Shown here piece after piece: positions 31,304 to 40,176 of a DNA stretch of 64,000 bases. The position numbers and the translations under genes are program-made. Under the pieces are notes generated by a model that saw only the letters and a list, made by a program, of their open reading frames with translations, had not been told where the DNA came from and did no database searches. The stretch covers positions 573,910 through 637,909 of the forward strand of contig NZ_JAIFZO010000001.1 in the NCBI RefSeq assembly GCF_026341275.1, read 5' to 3'. Source of the DNA: Streptomyces ortus (lineage in GTDB: Bacteria; Actinomycetota; Actinomycetes; Streptomycetales; Streptomycetaceae). Within the stretch, counting starts at the first letter, position 1, and every line of letters starts with the position of its first letter.

Positions 31304-33787
31304 ATGTCGTTTCAGTCACCTGAACCACACGATGCGCAGTCGGCCCTTGCACTCTCCCGAAGAGCCACCATCAGGACGGCAGTTGGCGGTGCGGCCGGTC
31401 TCGCCCTGGGTTCCGGAGCGCTTGGTCCCATCGAGGCGGCGGTTGCGGACGCGCCGGATACATCGGATGTGTCGTCGGCGGCGCCGCCACCGTCACCCGG
31501 GCTTTCGTCCCTCTGGTACACCGCCCCGGCCGACGACTGGGAACGTGAAGCACTGCCCATAGGCAACGGCGCCCTCGGAGCGACGGTCTTCGGGACACTC
31601 GGCTCCGAGCGACTGCAGCTCAACGAGAAGACCCTCTGGACCGGTGGTCCCGGTTCGGTCCAGGGCTACGACCACGGGAACTGGCGCGACGCCCGCCCCG
31701 GCGCGATCACCGCCGTGCAGGACCGCATCGACACCGCCACCCGCCTCGACCCCGAAGCCGTGGCCGACGAACTCGGCCAGCCGAAGAGCGGGTACGGCGC
31801 CCACCAGACCCTCGGCGACCTCCACATCGACGTGCCGGACGCCCCGGCGACGCCCCCGGACACCTACCGGCGCGAACTCGACATCGCCGACGCCGTGGCG
31901 ACCGTCCTCTACACCCACCAACAGGTCCGCCACCGACGCGAGTTCTTCGCCTCGTACCCCGACGGGGTGGTCGCGGGACGGCTGAGCGCGGACCGGCCGG
32001 CAAGCGTCGCCTTCACCCTCCGCCACACCTCGCCCCGCGACGACTTCACCGTCACCTCCGCCACCACCGGAGCGGGCGGAAGGATGACGGTGCGCGGCGC
32101 ACTGGCCGACAACGGCCTGCGCTTCGAGGTACAGATCCGCGTACGCGCACACGGCAAGGGCGCCACCGTCACCGCGAACTCCGACGGCACCCTCACCGTG
32201 ACGGCCGCCGACAGCGCCTGGTTCGTGCTGGCCGCCGGGACGGACTACGCCGACACGTACCCCGACTACCGGGGCGAGGACCCGCATCCGGCCGTCACCC
32301 ACGCCGTCGACGCGGCGGCCGGCGAACAGTACGACACCCTGATGGCCCGTCACATCCGTGACCACCGAGCCCTGTTCGGACGCGTGGCGCTGGACGTACG
32401 CGCCGAAGCCCCCGACATCCCGACGGACCAGCTGCTCGCGGACTACACCGGTGGCCCCACGGCCACGGACCGCGCCCTGGAAGCCCTCTACTTCCAGTAC
32501 GGCCGCTACCTCCTCATCGCCTCCTCGCGGCCCGGTTCGCTGCCCGCCAATCTCCAGGGCCTCTGGAACAACAGCACGTCACCGCCCTGGTCGGCCGACT
32601 ACCACGTCAACATCAACCTGCAGATGAACTACTGGCCCGCCGAGGCCGCGAACCTCGCCGAGGCCACGGCGCCCTACGACCGCTTCGTCGAGGCGCTGCG
32701 CGCACCGGGACGCCGCACGGCGAAGGAGATGTTCGGCTCGCGTGGCTGGGTCGTGCACAACGAGACCAACCCGTACGGCTTCACCGGCGTGCACGACTGG
32801 GCCACCGCCTTCTGGTTCCCCGAAGCGGCCGCCTGGCTGACCCAACAGCTGTACGAGCACTACCGGTTCGGCGGCTCCGTTGAGTACCTGCGCTCGACGG
32901 CGTACCCGGTGATGAAGGAGGCCGCCGAGTTCTGGCTCGACAACCTGCGCACCGATCCGCGCGACGGCACGCTCGTCGTCACCCCCAGCTACTCGCCCGA
33001 GCACGGTGACTTCACGGCGGGCGCGGCCATGTCCCAGCAGATCGTGCACGACCTGCTGACCAACACCCTGGAGGCGGCCCGCACCCTGGGCGACAGCCCC
33101 GCGTTGCGCGCCGAACTGGAGAACACCCTCGCCCGTCTGGACCCGGGTCTGCGGATCGGCTCCTGGGGCCAGCTCCAGGAGTGGAAGGCGGATCTGGACG
33201 ACCCCAAGGACGACCACCGGCACGTCTCCCACCTCTACGCACTGCACCCCGGCCGCCTGATCGAGCCCGGCAGCGCGTGGGCCGACGCCGCGAAAGTCTC
33301 ACTCACGGCGCGTGGGGACGGTGGCACCGGCTGGTCCAAGGCCTGGAAGATCAACTTCTGGGCGCGGCTGCGCGACGGCGACCACGCACACCGGATACTC
33401 GCCGAACAGCTCAAGTCGTCCACCCTGCCCAACCTCTGGGACACGCACCCGCCGTTCCAGATCGACGGCAACTTCGGAGCGACGTCCGGCGTCGTCGAGA
33501 TGCTGCTGCAGAGCCAGTACGACGTCATCGAGATCCTTCCCGCGCTGCCGGCCGCCTGGCGGGACGGATCGGTCCGTGGGCTGCGTGCCCGCGGCGGCGC
33601 CACCGTCGGCATCGAATGGGCCGACGGCCGCGCGACCCGCGTCACCCTGACCGCTTCCCGCACGCGGCGCCTCACCGTCCGCGGCGACCTGGTGCCGGAC
33701 GGCGAGACCACGTTGAAGGCGATCGCGGGCCGGACCTACGTCTGGGACGCATGGCCCGCTGAGGGAGCGGCATCCGAAGGTGCCTAG
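31304..33787 (+). CDS. Tat-exported GH95 alpha-L-fucosidase
   Basis: An 827-residue secreted glycosidase removing alpha-linked fucose, or galactose in some relatives. The N-terminus has a Tat signal (SRRATIRTAVGGAAGLALG). The N-terminal beta domain opens with LWYTAPADDWEREALPIGNG and ERLQLNEKTLWTGGP. The (alpha/alpha)6 barrel contains LPANLQGLWNNSTSPPW, NINLQMNYWPAEAANLAE, TNPYGFTGVHDWATAFWFPE, VTPSYSPEHGDF and QIDGNFGATSGVVEMLLQS, all strongly conserved in GH95. AGGGG precedes ATG 31304. Its stop shares the palindrome CTAG (33784-33787) with the stop of the convergent decarboxylase gene, so the two genes overlap by 4 bp tail to tail. Confidence 0.92.
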   Translation: MSFQSPEPHDAQSALALSRRATIRTAVGGAAGLALGSGALGPIEAAVADAPDTSDVSSAAPPPSPGLSSLWYTAPADDWEREALPIGNGALGATVFGTLGSERLQLNEKTLWTGGPGSVQGYDHGNWRDARPGAITAVQDRIDTATRLDPEAVADELGQPKSGYGAHQTLGDLHIDVPDAPATPPDTYRRELDIADAVATVLYTHQQVRHRREFFASYPDGVVAGRLSADRPASVAFTLRHTSPRDDFTVTSATTGAGGRMTVRGALADNGLRFEVQIRVRAHGKGATVTANSDGTLTVTAADSAWFVLAAGTDYADTYPDYRGEDPHPAVTHAVDAAAGEQYDTLMARHIRDHRALFGRVALDVRAEAPDIPTDQLLADYTGGPTATDRALEALYFQYGRYLLIASSRPGSLPANLQGLWNNSTSPPWSADYHVNINLQMNYWPAEAANLAEATAPYDRFVEALRAPGRRTAKEMFGSRGWVVHNETNPYGFTGVHDWATAFWFPEAAAWLTQQLYEHYRFGGSVEYLRSTAYPVMKEAAEFWLDNLRTDPRDGTLVVTPSYSPEHGDFTAGAAMSQQIVHDLLTNTLEAARTLGDSPALRAELENTLARLDPGLRIGSWGQLQEWKADLDDPKDDHRHVSHLYALHPGRLIEPGSAWADAAKVSLTARGDGGTGWSKAWKINFWARLRDGDHAHRILAEQLKSSTLPNLWDTHPPFQIDGNFGATSGVVEMLLQSQYDVIEILPALPAAWRDGSVRGLRARGGATVGIEWADGRATRVTLTASRTRRLTVRGDLVPDGETTLKAIAGRTYVWDAWPAEGAASEGA

Positions 33788-35010
33788 GGGGTGTCCGCGA
33801 AGTCCGGTGCGTCGATGAAGTGGAAGCCGGGGTGCGGGTGCATCAGGAAGTCGTGGTGGGAGATGTTCCACGCGTAGGCTCCCGCGAGCCCGAACGCCAC
33901 ACGGTCGCCCGCACGCAGCGCCGACACGGGGACGTGCCGGGCCAGGACGTCCTTCGGAGTGCACAACTGGCCCACGAGCGTGACGAGTTCGCCCCGTGAG
34001 ACCGGCCGGGCCCACGGATGCGGCCAGTCCTCCACCCCGAGGAGGGTGCAGGGCTGGTCGTGCCCCTTGGTCGCCGGAGTGCGCAGGTGATGGGTGCCGC
34101 CCCGCACCACGGCGAACTCCTCGTCGTGGCTCGGCTTCACGTCCAGTACCTCGGTCACGTACCAGCCGCAGTACGCCGTCAGCGCCCGCCCGGGTTCGAC
34201 ACGCAGCGTCAGACCCGGGTGCCGCGCGAGAAGCCGGGCGAGCCCGGTCCCGTACGCGGCCCAGTCGAAGCGCTCGTCGGGAGCCGCGTAGTCGACCGTC
34301 ATTCCCCCGCCGACGTTCACCTCCGCCGGCCGTACCCCGTGCCGCTCCGCCAGTCGAACGGACCGGTCCACGACGGACCCGGCCACCGCGACCTGCTCCC
34401 GGGCCCCGAGTCCGCTGGCCAGATGGGCATGCACGCCCTTGAGTTCGAGCTGCGGATACGTGCCGTCGGTGAGCAGCCCCATCACCGTGTCGGCCTGGGC
34501 CGGATCCAGGCCGAAGGGGGAGGGGCGCCCGCCCATGGCGAGGGAACTCGCCGCCAACGAGTCGGCGGCGACGGGGAGGTTGAGACGCGGCAGTACCCCC
34601 ACCCGGTCGTCGGGGCGCACCTGACGGGCCAGCTCGGCCAGCATGTGCAGCTCGTACTCGCTCTCCACATGGAAGCGCTCCACGCCCAGCTCCAGCGCGG
34701 CGACGATCTCGTCAGGAGTCTTGCCGGGACCGCCGAAGGCCAGCGGGCGTCCCGGCACCGCCTTGGCGACATGGGCGAGTTCGCCGCCCGACGCGACCTC
34801 GTATCCGTCCACGTACGGGCTCAGCGCGGCCAGGATCTCCGGCTCCGGGTTGGCCTTCGCCGCGTAGTACAGCTCGACGCGCTCGGGCAGACAGGCTCGC
34901 ACGGCCGCCGCGTGCGCGCGCAGCGCCGCCACGTCGTAGATGTAGGCGGGCAGTTCAGCGGAGGGCAGGGAGAGCGCCCGGTCCCGTACGGCGTCGGTGG
35001 GATCGGTCAT
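33784..35010 (-). CDS. PLP-dependent decarboxylase of NIS siderophore locus (PvsE-like)
   Basis: A 408-residue fold type III decarboxylase related to diaminopimelate decarboxylase. Motifs are the PLP lysine in LYYAAKANPEPEIL, HAHLASGLGA, the glycine loop VNVGGGMTVD, RVEPGRALTAYCGWYV and the active-site cysteine of QLCTPKDVLA. It is the last gene of a four-gene operon and its ATG overlaps the preceding synthetase stop by 4 bp. In vibrioferrin synthesis the equivalent PvsE decarboxylates a serine moiety to ethanolamine on the citryl intermediate. The same position and partners suggest that role here. A primary lysine-pathway role is unlikely in this context. Confidence 0.88.
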   Translation of the reverse strand: MTDPTDAVRDRALSLPSAELPAYIYDVAALRAHAAAVRACLPERVELYYAAKANPEPEILAALSPYVDGYEVASGGELAHVAKAVPGRPLAFGGPGKTPDEIVAALELGVERFHVESEYELHMLAELARQVRPDDRVGVLPRLNLPVAADSLAASSLAMGGRPSPFGLDPAQADTVMGLLTDGTYPQLELKGVHAHLASGLGAREQVAVAGSVVDRSVRLAERHGVRPAEVNVGGGMTVDYAAPDERFDWAAYGTGLARLLARHPGLTLRVEPGRALTAYCGWYVTEVLDVKPSHDEEFAVVRGGTHHLRTPATKGHDQPCTLLGVEDWPHPWARPVSRGELVTLVGQLCTPKDVLARHVPVSALRAGDRVAFGLAGAYAWNISHHDFLMHPHPGFHFIDAPDFADTP

Positions 35011-36950
35011 CGGGCGCTCCCGGACGAGTTCGTGGTCGGGCGGGACGGGGCGTCCTCGCCGAGTGGTTCACCGAGCGGTGAGGCCAGGCGGACGTAGCCG
35101 GCCTCGCGGTCGGCCTTTCGCTCCCAGCGGGTCAGGAGGTTCGTCTTGGCGGGCAGGGGCACTCCCGCGAGCAGCGCGGCCAGCGGCGGCGGGCAGCCGT
35201 ACCGGTCGGCGTACGTCCGCAGGGTGCCCCGCACCTCCGCCCACAACGCGGCCTCGGTACGGGGATGCAGATCGGCGACGGCCGCGAGCAGTTCGGCGAC
35301 GTGGTTCACGAGCAGGCAGTAGACGACCCGGTCCCAGCCGCGCCGCGCGTCGTACGTCATCGGGTCCGCGACCTCGGGCGGCAGTGAGGCAAGTGTCTCG
35401 GCGTGCCGCTCGGGCACGAGTTTGGTGCCTTCCAGGTCGCGGAAGAGCACCTGGGCGGGCATGCCGTCGCCGTCGACGCAGATCAGCACGTTCTGCAGGT
35501 GCGGTTCCAGTACGAGCCCGTGGTCGAAGTAGGCCGCGAGCACCGGCGGCACGAGGAGTCGCAGATAGGCCGTCCACCAGTCGAGCGCGGTCCGCGGCCC
35601 GGCCCCGTCGAGGAGCCGGGAGATGTGCGCCGGACCGGTGGGGTACTCGTCCGCCACGGCCGCCGCGAGCAGCGGGGTGGTACCGGGCAGGAGCCGGTGG
35701 GCCAGCCCCTCGCGGACGATGACGCCGAAGCCCTCGAGCAGGTCGCGGTCCGGTGTTCCGTCGGGTCCCGGCAGGGCGAGGCTGCGGTAGGCGGGCTCGC
35801 GGAGCACCGCGCTGCCGGGGAACCGCTCGGCCAGGTCGGCCAGCACCGGACCCAGCACCCGGGTGAGCGCGACGGCGCCGGACAGTTCGTAACTGGCGTT
35901 TTTGCGCAGGCAGTTGGTGATTCTGATGTTCAGGCTGAACTTCAGGAACGACTCGCCGTCGTACAGGGTCCGGACGGAGGCGGTGGCCGCGAACGGCCGG
36001 CCGCCCTCCCCGAGATCGAGGACGTCCCCGCGTTCGAGAGCCGCGCGCAGTGCCGGGTGCTCGCGCAGCATCTCGTACTGCCAGGGGTGCGCGGGCAGCA
36101 GCCGGTAGCCCTCGGGGAGGGAGACGGGTGAGATCGGCCGGTCGAGTACGTCCAGGGCGCCGGGCTCCGCAGATTCCTCGGCGATCAGGTGTTCGCGTAC
36201 GGCGAGGTGGCGCAGCGGGAAGACCGCGCCGGCCTCCGGTGCGTAGGCGGGCCAGGAGTCCGCGTTTCCGGTGCGGGCCTTGGGCGTGGGGTGGAAGCGG
36301 TGTCCGAACAGCAGGGACTGCTCGGAGGCGAGGTAGGCGGCGACGGGCGTGTCCGCCCCCGCCCGGCCGTTCCCGCTCCGTACGCGGTGAGCCTCGCTCC
36401 GTACGCGGTGAGCCTCGCTCCGTACGCGGTGAGCCTCGCTCCGTACGCGGTGAGCCTCGCTCCGTACGCGGTGAGTCCCGGTCCGTACGCGGTGAGTCCC
36501 GGTCCGTGAGGGGAGGGACGCGGCGATACTCCGGTGGCTGGAGTCGATCTGCTCCAGGAACTCCTCGTTGCGCACGCCGGTCCGCAGGGACAGCTCCTCC
36601 TGCGTGTGCTCCGCCAGTCGCCGCCAGCCGATCTCGTTCCAGCCGCCGTCGGCCGTCCGCTCGCTCACCGGTCCGGTGAAGCGGTGCGCGCCGAGCATCG
36701 ACGTACGGCGCAGCGCGACCCGCAGCAGCACACCTCGGCGGGGCAGCCGCAGCAGCAGATACCGGTCGGTGAGGGCGGTCTGATGCTCGGGCGCCGACAC
36801 CTCGCGCACCAGACAGTTGAGGAGCGTGTGCGCCACGACCTCGTCGGCCGAGGGGAGGTGAGGATGCGCCGCGAGGTTGGCCACGGGGGCGCCGGTGCGG
36901 CTCGGGACGGCGAGGAAGGTGCTACCGAGGGACTCGGCCAGCGAGGGCAT
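35007..36950 (-). CDS. NIS siderophore synthetase with internal heptapeptide repeats (PvsD-like)
   Basis: A 647-residue IucA/IucC-family ligase that condenses a carboxylate such as citrate with an amine or alcohol through an acyl-adenylate. Conserved parts are LLPAHPWQYEML, LKFSLNIRITNCLRKN, GLVLEPHLQNVLI and VLFRDLEGTKL. An insert at about residues 151-192 consists of six seven-residue repeats (EAHRVRS or GTHRVRT) encoded by a 21-bp tandem array. It lies before the first ATP-binding motif, probably in a surface loop. ATG 36950 has GGAG at good distance. GTG 37049, just after the previous stop, is an alternative adding 33 low-complexity residues. The ends overlap within the operon. Confidence 0.88.
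   Translation of the reverse strand: MPSLAESLGSTFLAVPSRTGAPVANLAAHPHLPSADEVVAHTLLNCLVREVSAPEHQTALTDRYLLLRLPRRGVLLRVALRRTSMLGAHRFTGPVSERTADGGWNEIGWRRLAEHTQEELSLRTGVRNEEFLEQIDSSHRSIAASLPSRTGTHRVRTGTHRVRSEAHRVRSEAHRVRSEAHRVRSEAHRVRSGNGRAGADTPVAAYLASEQSLLFGHRFHPTPKARTGNADSWPAYAPEAGAVFPLRHLAVREHLIAEESAEPGALDVLDRPISPVSLPEGYRLLPAHPWQYEMLREHPALRAALERGDVLDLGEGGRPFAATASVRTLYDGESFLKFSLNIRITNCLRKNASYELSGAVALTRVLGPVLADLAERFPGSAVLREPAYRSLALPGPDGTPDRDLLEGFGVIVREGLAHRLLPGTTPLLAAAVADEYPTGPAHISRLLDGAGPRTALDWWTAYLRLLVPPVLAAYFDHGLVLEPHLQNVLICVDGDGMPAQVLFRDLEGTKLVPERHAETLASLPPEVADPMTYDARRGWDRVVYCLLVNHVAELLAAVADLHPRTEAALWAEVRGTLRTYADRYGCPPPLAALLAGVPLPAKTNLLTRWERKADREAGYVRLASPLGEPLGEDAPSRPTTNSSGSAR
36375..36507. 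repeat. 21-bp tandem repeat array inside a synthetase gene
   Basis: Six full 21-bp copies run from 36375 to 36500, based on GCTCCGTACGCGGTGAGCCT plus C, with a seventh partial copy to 36507. The first four are identical and the last two share GTCCC endings. The period is a multiple of three, so the frame stays open. It is a coding minisatellite likely to vary in copy number between strains. Confidence 0.9.
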
Positions 36951-37049
36951 GTGCGGCTCCAGCAAAGGCGAAGAGAGCGAAGAACGGTCGCGCGTAGAGG
37001 GATCCGGGCGCGGGGCGGGGAGGAGGCCGGCAGCGTCGACCCCCGGCAC

Positions 37050-38858
37050 TCATGCCGAAGCCCCGGCGGAACGCAGGTAGTTGGGCCCGGTCGTGTAGTG
37101 CTTATTGATGTCGGCCGCACCCGAGCGTTCCTTGGTGAGGAGCGTTCCGGCGGTGACCATCGCCTTGACGGGAAGGACCGGCGCGTCCAGCACCTGGGCC
37201 CGCAGCACGGCACCGGGTTCGCCCGCGCCCGTCCCGAGCCGCTCGATGGCCTCGGTGAGCCGGTCGCGTACGAGCCGCAGCAACACCGGCAGGGGAACCC
37301 GGCCGTGCCCCGCCAACCCGAACGCGTAGGCGCCCGCACACAGATGGACCGTGATGGTGGTGAACAGGTCGACGACGGGCCGGTCGCCCTCGGTGAACGT
37401 CCTGACGTCGTCGAAGTCGGCGAGCCGTGGAGCCGCCGTCCCCAGCCGCTCGCTCAGACGCGCGCGGTTGATGCGCGGCCCGTCGTTGTCCTTGAACAGC
37501 AGGCGCAGCCGTGTGCGGCCGTCGTGCCGTGGGTCCAGCACCAGTGAGATGTTCTGCTGGTGCGACTCAAGCGCGATCCCGTACCCGAACAGGGTGGTCT
37601 GCCAGTCGAAGAGCAGGGTCAGAAGGGCGTCCAGCAGTCCGAGGACGTCACCGTCGTAGAAGCGGTCGGCCAGCGGGTCGACGACCGGTCGCCCGTCGGG
37701 CGCCTCGGCCAGGAGCGCGGCCATGGGGACGACGACGGAGTCCTGGAGGCCGTCGGGGTACCGGCGGAACAGCGCGGCGAGCAACTCGTGCCCGGCATGG
37801 GCGTACAGGGTCTCGTCGGCGTGCAGGATCGTGCTCCGGAACCGCGGCTCACGGTCGACGATGTGCTCGATCAGACGCTGTCCCGCCACCCCGTCGCGGA
37901 GGGTGCCGGGCTTGACGGTCCGGCGGTTGCGCAGCCCCAGGGTGGCGGTGGGCAGGGGGAGTTTGACGTGCAGGAGCGGCTGCCCGGTCAGGGCCACGGT
38001 CCGCATCGACAGGGTGGGCACGGCTTCGAGGTGGGCCCGTTCGGCGAGCACGGCCCGGTCCGCAAGTCCGGTGGCGCGCAGGGCCCTTTCCAGGGCATGC
38101 CCGACGGTCAACGGGTGTACGGGCAGCGCCACATGCGTGTGATCGAGTCCCGCGAGTCCGAGCCGTGCGGGGGTGGGCCAGCCGTCCGGAAGTGTTCCGG
38201 TGACCGCATCGGACGGTAGCGCGAGCCAGCGCAGAGGAAACCGGGGCGCGAACTCCGGTGCGTATGAACGGAGTTGCGGCTCGCCCAGCCCCGAGCGTCC
38301 GCGTGCGGTGGGGTAGACGGGATGGTCCGCGTAGGCGGCGAGGGCGTCGAACGCCAGCCCTTTCGTCATCCCCGACCAGAACGCGGGGTCGTCGCCGTGA
38401 CGGGCCGTCAGTCGGTCGACCACCTCGCCACGGACCGCCCTGTGCAGCCGCATGGTGGCCAGCGTCTGGCGGCATTCCTCGGCGAACGCGTCGTATCCGT
38501 CCCGGTCCAGGGGGTGTGCGAGGTCGCGCAAGGCGGCGAGGATCGCGTCGCACGTCCGGTGCGCCACGGACCCTCCGGATACGCCGAAGTCCCGCACCAG
38601 CAGCGGCAGTCGGGCCGCGTACGCGCACTGGAACCCGTCCTCGACGACCGGCAGCAGCAGGGACTGTCCCTCACCGGCGTCCCGTCGCAGCCAGGCGCCG
38701 TCCGGCCGGTGCACGAGCCTGCCGGCCGAACGCAGACCGACGACGTCCTCACGCAGCAGGGCGCTGAGCACCCGGATCACCAGCGTGCCCCGGGAGGTGC
38801 CGGCCTCCGCGCCGGAGTCACCGCCACCGGCACCGGTCCCGGGGAACGAACCGGTCAC
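37050..38858 (-). CDS. NIS siderophore synthetase (PvsB-like)
   Basis: A 602-residue IucA/IucC-family ligase, the first of two in the operon. Family motifs are HVALPVHPLTVGHAL, LLHVKLPLPTATLGLRNRR, GYGIALESHQQNISLVL and RLLFKDNDGPRIN, near the ATP- and citrate-binding residues. The C-terminal ferric reductase-like part ends AMVTAGTLLTKERSGAADINK, also typical. GTG 38858 overlaps the preceding ATP-grasp stop (GTGA) and has GGGAGA upstream. Order in the operon matches pvsB of Vibrio. By that analogy it would couple a citryl intermediate to alanine or an alanine derivative. The product has not been shown. Confidence 0.88.
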   Translation of the reverse strand: MTGSFPGTGAGGGDSGAEAGTSRGTLVIRVLSALLREDVVGLRSAGRLVHRPDGAWLRRDAGEGQSLLLPVVEDGFQCAYAARLPLLVRDFGVSGGSVAHRTCDAILAALRDLAHPLDRDGYDAFAEECRQTLATMRLHRAVRGEVVDRLTARHGDDPAFWSGMTKGLAFDALAAYADHPVYPTARGRSGLGEPQLRSYAPEFAPRFPLRWLALPSDAVTGTLPDGWPTPARLGLAGLDHTHVALPVHPLTVGHALERALRATGLADRAVLAERAHLEAVPTLSMRTVALTGQPLLHVKLPLPTATLGLRNRRTVKPGTLRDGVAGQRLIEHIVDREPRFRSTILHADETLYAHAGHELLAALFRRYPDGLQDSVVVPMAALLAEAPDGRPVVDPLADRFYDGDVLGLLDALLTLLFDWQTTLFGYGIALESHQQNISLVLDPRHDGRTRLRLLFKDNDGPRINRARLSERLGTAAPRLADFDDVRTFTEGDRPVVDLFTTITVHLCAGAYAFGLAGHGRVPLPVLLRLVRDRLTEAIERLGTGAGEPGAVLRAQVLDAPVLPVKAMVTAGTLLTKERSGAADINKHYTTGPNYLRSAGASA

Positions 38859-40030
38859 GGCTGGATCTCCCACCGCTGTCCGGCCAGGAACCCGGCCACC
38901 GCCTTGTCCACGTCCTCCTGGACGGTTCCGATGGCCCGCACCACGCCGAGGAAGTCGCGGTTGGTGCGGTACACCTCGTGCCGCTCACCGATCTCCCGGA
39001 GCGGCCGATAGGTCAACCGCACCCCGTCGACCGTGAGTTCGGCGGCGGGCGGGGCCGCCGTCAGTGTTCCCGCGCTCTTCGCGTACGGGTAGTCCAGCCG
39101 GGCCACGCCGTCGCGCCGTTCACCGAGCGAGGCGGGCAGGGGTTCGCCCAGATGCGTACGCAGGATGTGTTCGAAGAGTGGGATCTCCAGCAGGTGCGCC
39201 AGCAGCAGATCGCACTGGTCGCCTATGGCGCGGTAGTTGACCTCGATGATCCTCGCGCGGCCCTCGTGCACCACGAACTCGGTGTGGCAGGCGCCGAAAC
39301 CGACGCCTAGCGCGTCGAGTTGAGCAAGTACCTGAGTGACCGCCGAATCGGGATGGGCCGCGACGAAGGTCAGCCGCTCCTCGATGAAGTACGGCTGCGG
39401 GGAGAGTTCGGTGTGGAAGCCGCCCAGGACATGGCGGACGTGACCGTCTCCCAGCGTCTCCAGGGTGTACAGCTCCCCGGGCAGATACTCCTCGACGACC
39501 AGGGCGGCCCCGGGGTGCCGACCGCGGATCTCCGCGCAGCGGGCCAGCAGTTCCGCGGGGCCCTCGACGCGTACGACGTCCTCGCTGGCCACGCCCTCGC
39601 GCGGCTTGACGACGGCCGGGTACGGCACGTCGAGGGCGGCCACGTCCGTGTCTTTGGTGATCTCCGCCGACCACACCGTGTCCACGTCGGCGGAGGCGAG
39701 ACGGCGCCGCATCTCCGCCTTGTCCTTGGTGCGCAGGGCGACCCGCCAGTCCTTGCCCGGCAGGCCGAAGTAGTCGGCGGCCAGAGCGGTCTGCGTCTGC
39801 AGATGGTCGCTGTTGGAGAAGATCGCGTCGGGGCGGCCGAGCGCCGAGACGCCGGTGACGACGGAACGGAAGTCGCGGACGTCGCACTCCACGATCTCGA
39901 TCTCCGGATACACGCGCCGATGGGCGTCCGGCTGGTCGGTGAGCACGGTCACGTCGAGGCCGAGCCGTGCGGCGGCCGGGAGGAAGCCTTCGGTGACGGA
40001 GTCGGTGGGGTTGCGGGCAAGCAGGTACAT
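38855..40030 (-). CDS. ATP-grasp ligase of NIS siderophore locus (PvsA-like)
   Basis: A 391-residue carboxylate-amine ligase, first gene of the iron-box operon. The N-terminus MYLLARNPTDSVTEGFLPAA and DVTVLTDQP form the pre-ATP-grasp fold. The ATP-grasp part has YPAVVKPREGVASEDVVRV, ALVVEEYLPGELYTLETL and, near the end, ARIIEVNYRAIGDQCD with the metal-binding Glu-x-Asn. PvsA of vibrioferrin synthesis is the same class and joins alanine to a keto acid. ATG 40030 is used. TTG 40048 and GTG 40036 are in-frame alternatives, and none has a strong ribosome site. Transcription probably begins at the iron-box region about 100 bp upstream. Confidence 0.85.
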   Translation of the reverse strand: MYLLARNPTDSVTEGFLPAAARLGLDVTVLTDQPDAHRRVYPEIEIVECDVRDFRSVVTGVSALGRPDAIFSNSDHLQTQTALAADYFGLPGKDWRVALRTKDKAEMRRRLASADVDTVWSAEITKDTDVAALDVPYPAVVKPREGVASEDVVRVEGPAELLARCAEIRGRHPGAALVVEEYLPGELYTLETLGDGHVRHVLGGFHTELSPQPYFIEERLTFVAAHPDSAVTQVLAQLDALGVGFGACHTEFVVHEGRARIIEVNYRAIGDQCDLLLAHLLEIPLFEHILRTHLGEPLPASLGERRDGVARLDYPYAKSAGTLTAAPPAAELTVDGVRLTYRPLREIGERHEVYRTNRDFLGVVRAIGTVQEDVDKAVAGFLAGQRWEIQP

Positions 40031-40125
40031 ACGCACGCGGGGGAACAACTTCCGCTCGTGGGTCGGTCGCAGTCACATCAAGTGGGGGGCGTGTCGTCAC
40101 GCACTGCTGTGAACGATCTCTATAC

Positions 40126-40144
40126 TAAGGTAAGGCTTACCTGC
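40126..40144. promoter_or_regulatory. Iron box (DmdR/IdeR-type operator)
   Basis: TAAGGTAAGGCTTACCTGC fits the 19-bp DtxR-family consensus TTAGGTTAGGCTCACCTAA at about 14 positions, including the full AGGnnAGGCTnACCT core. It lies between the divergent siderophore operon and the reductase gene, and overlaps TATACT (40121-40126), a possible -10. Iron-loaded DmdR would shut off both directions. Confidence 0.8.
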
Positions 40145-40176
40145 ATATCTTGCTTTCCCCCTGCACAGGAGTACCG

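Noticed and set aside
36375-36507. The 21-bp tandem array considered as a CRISPR array
   Set aside because: There are no spacers. The units are directly adjacent, inside a coding frame, and no cas genes are nearby.
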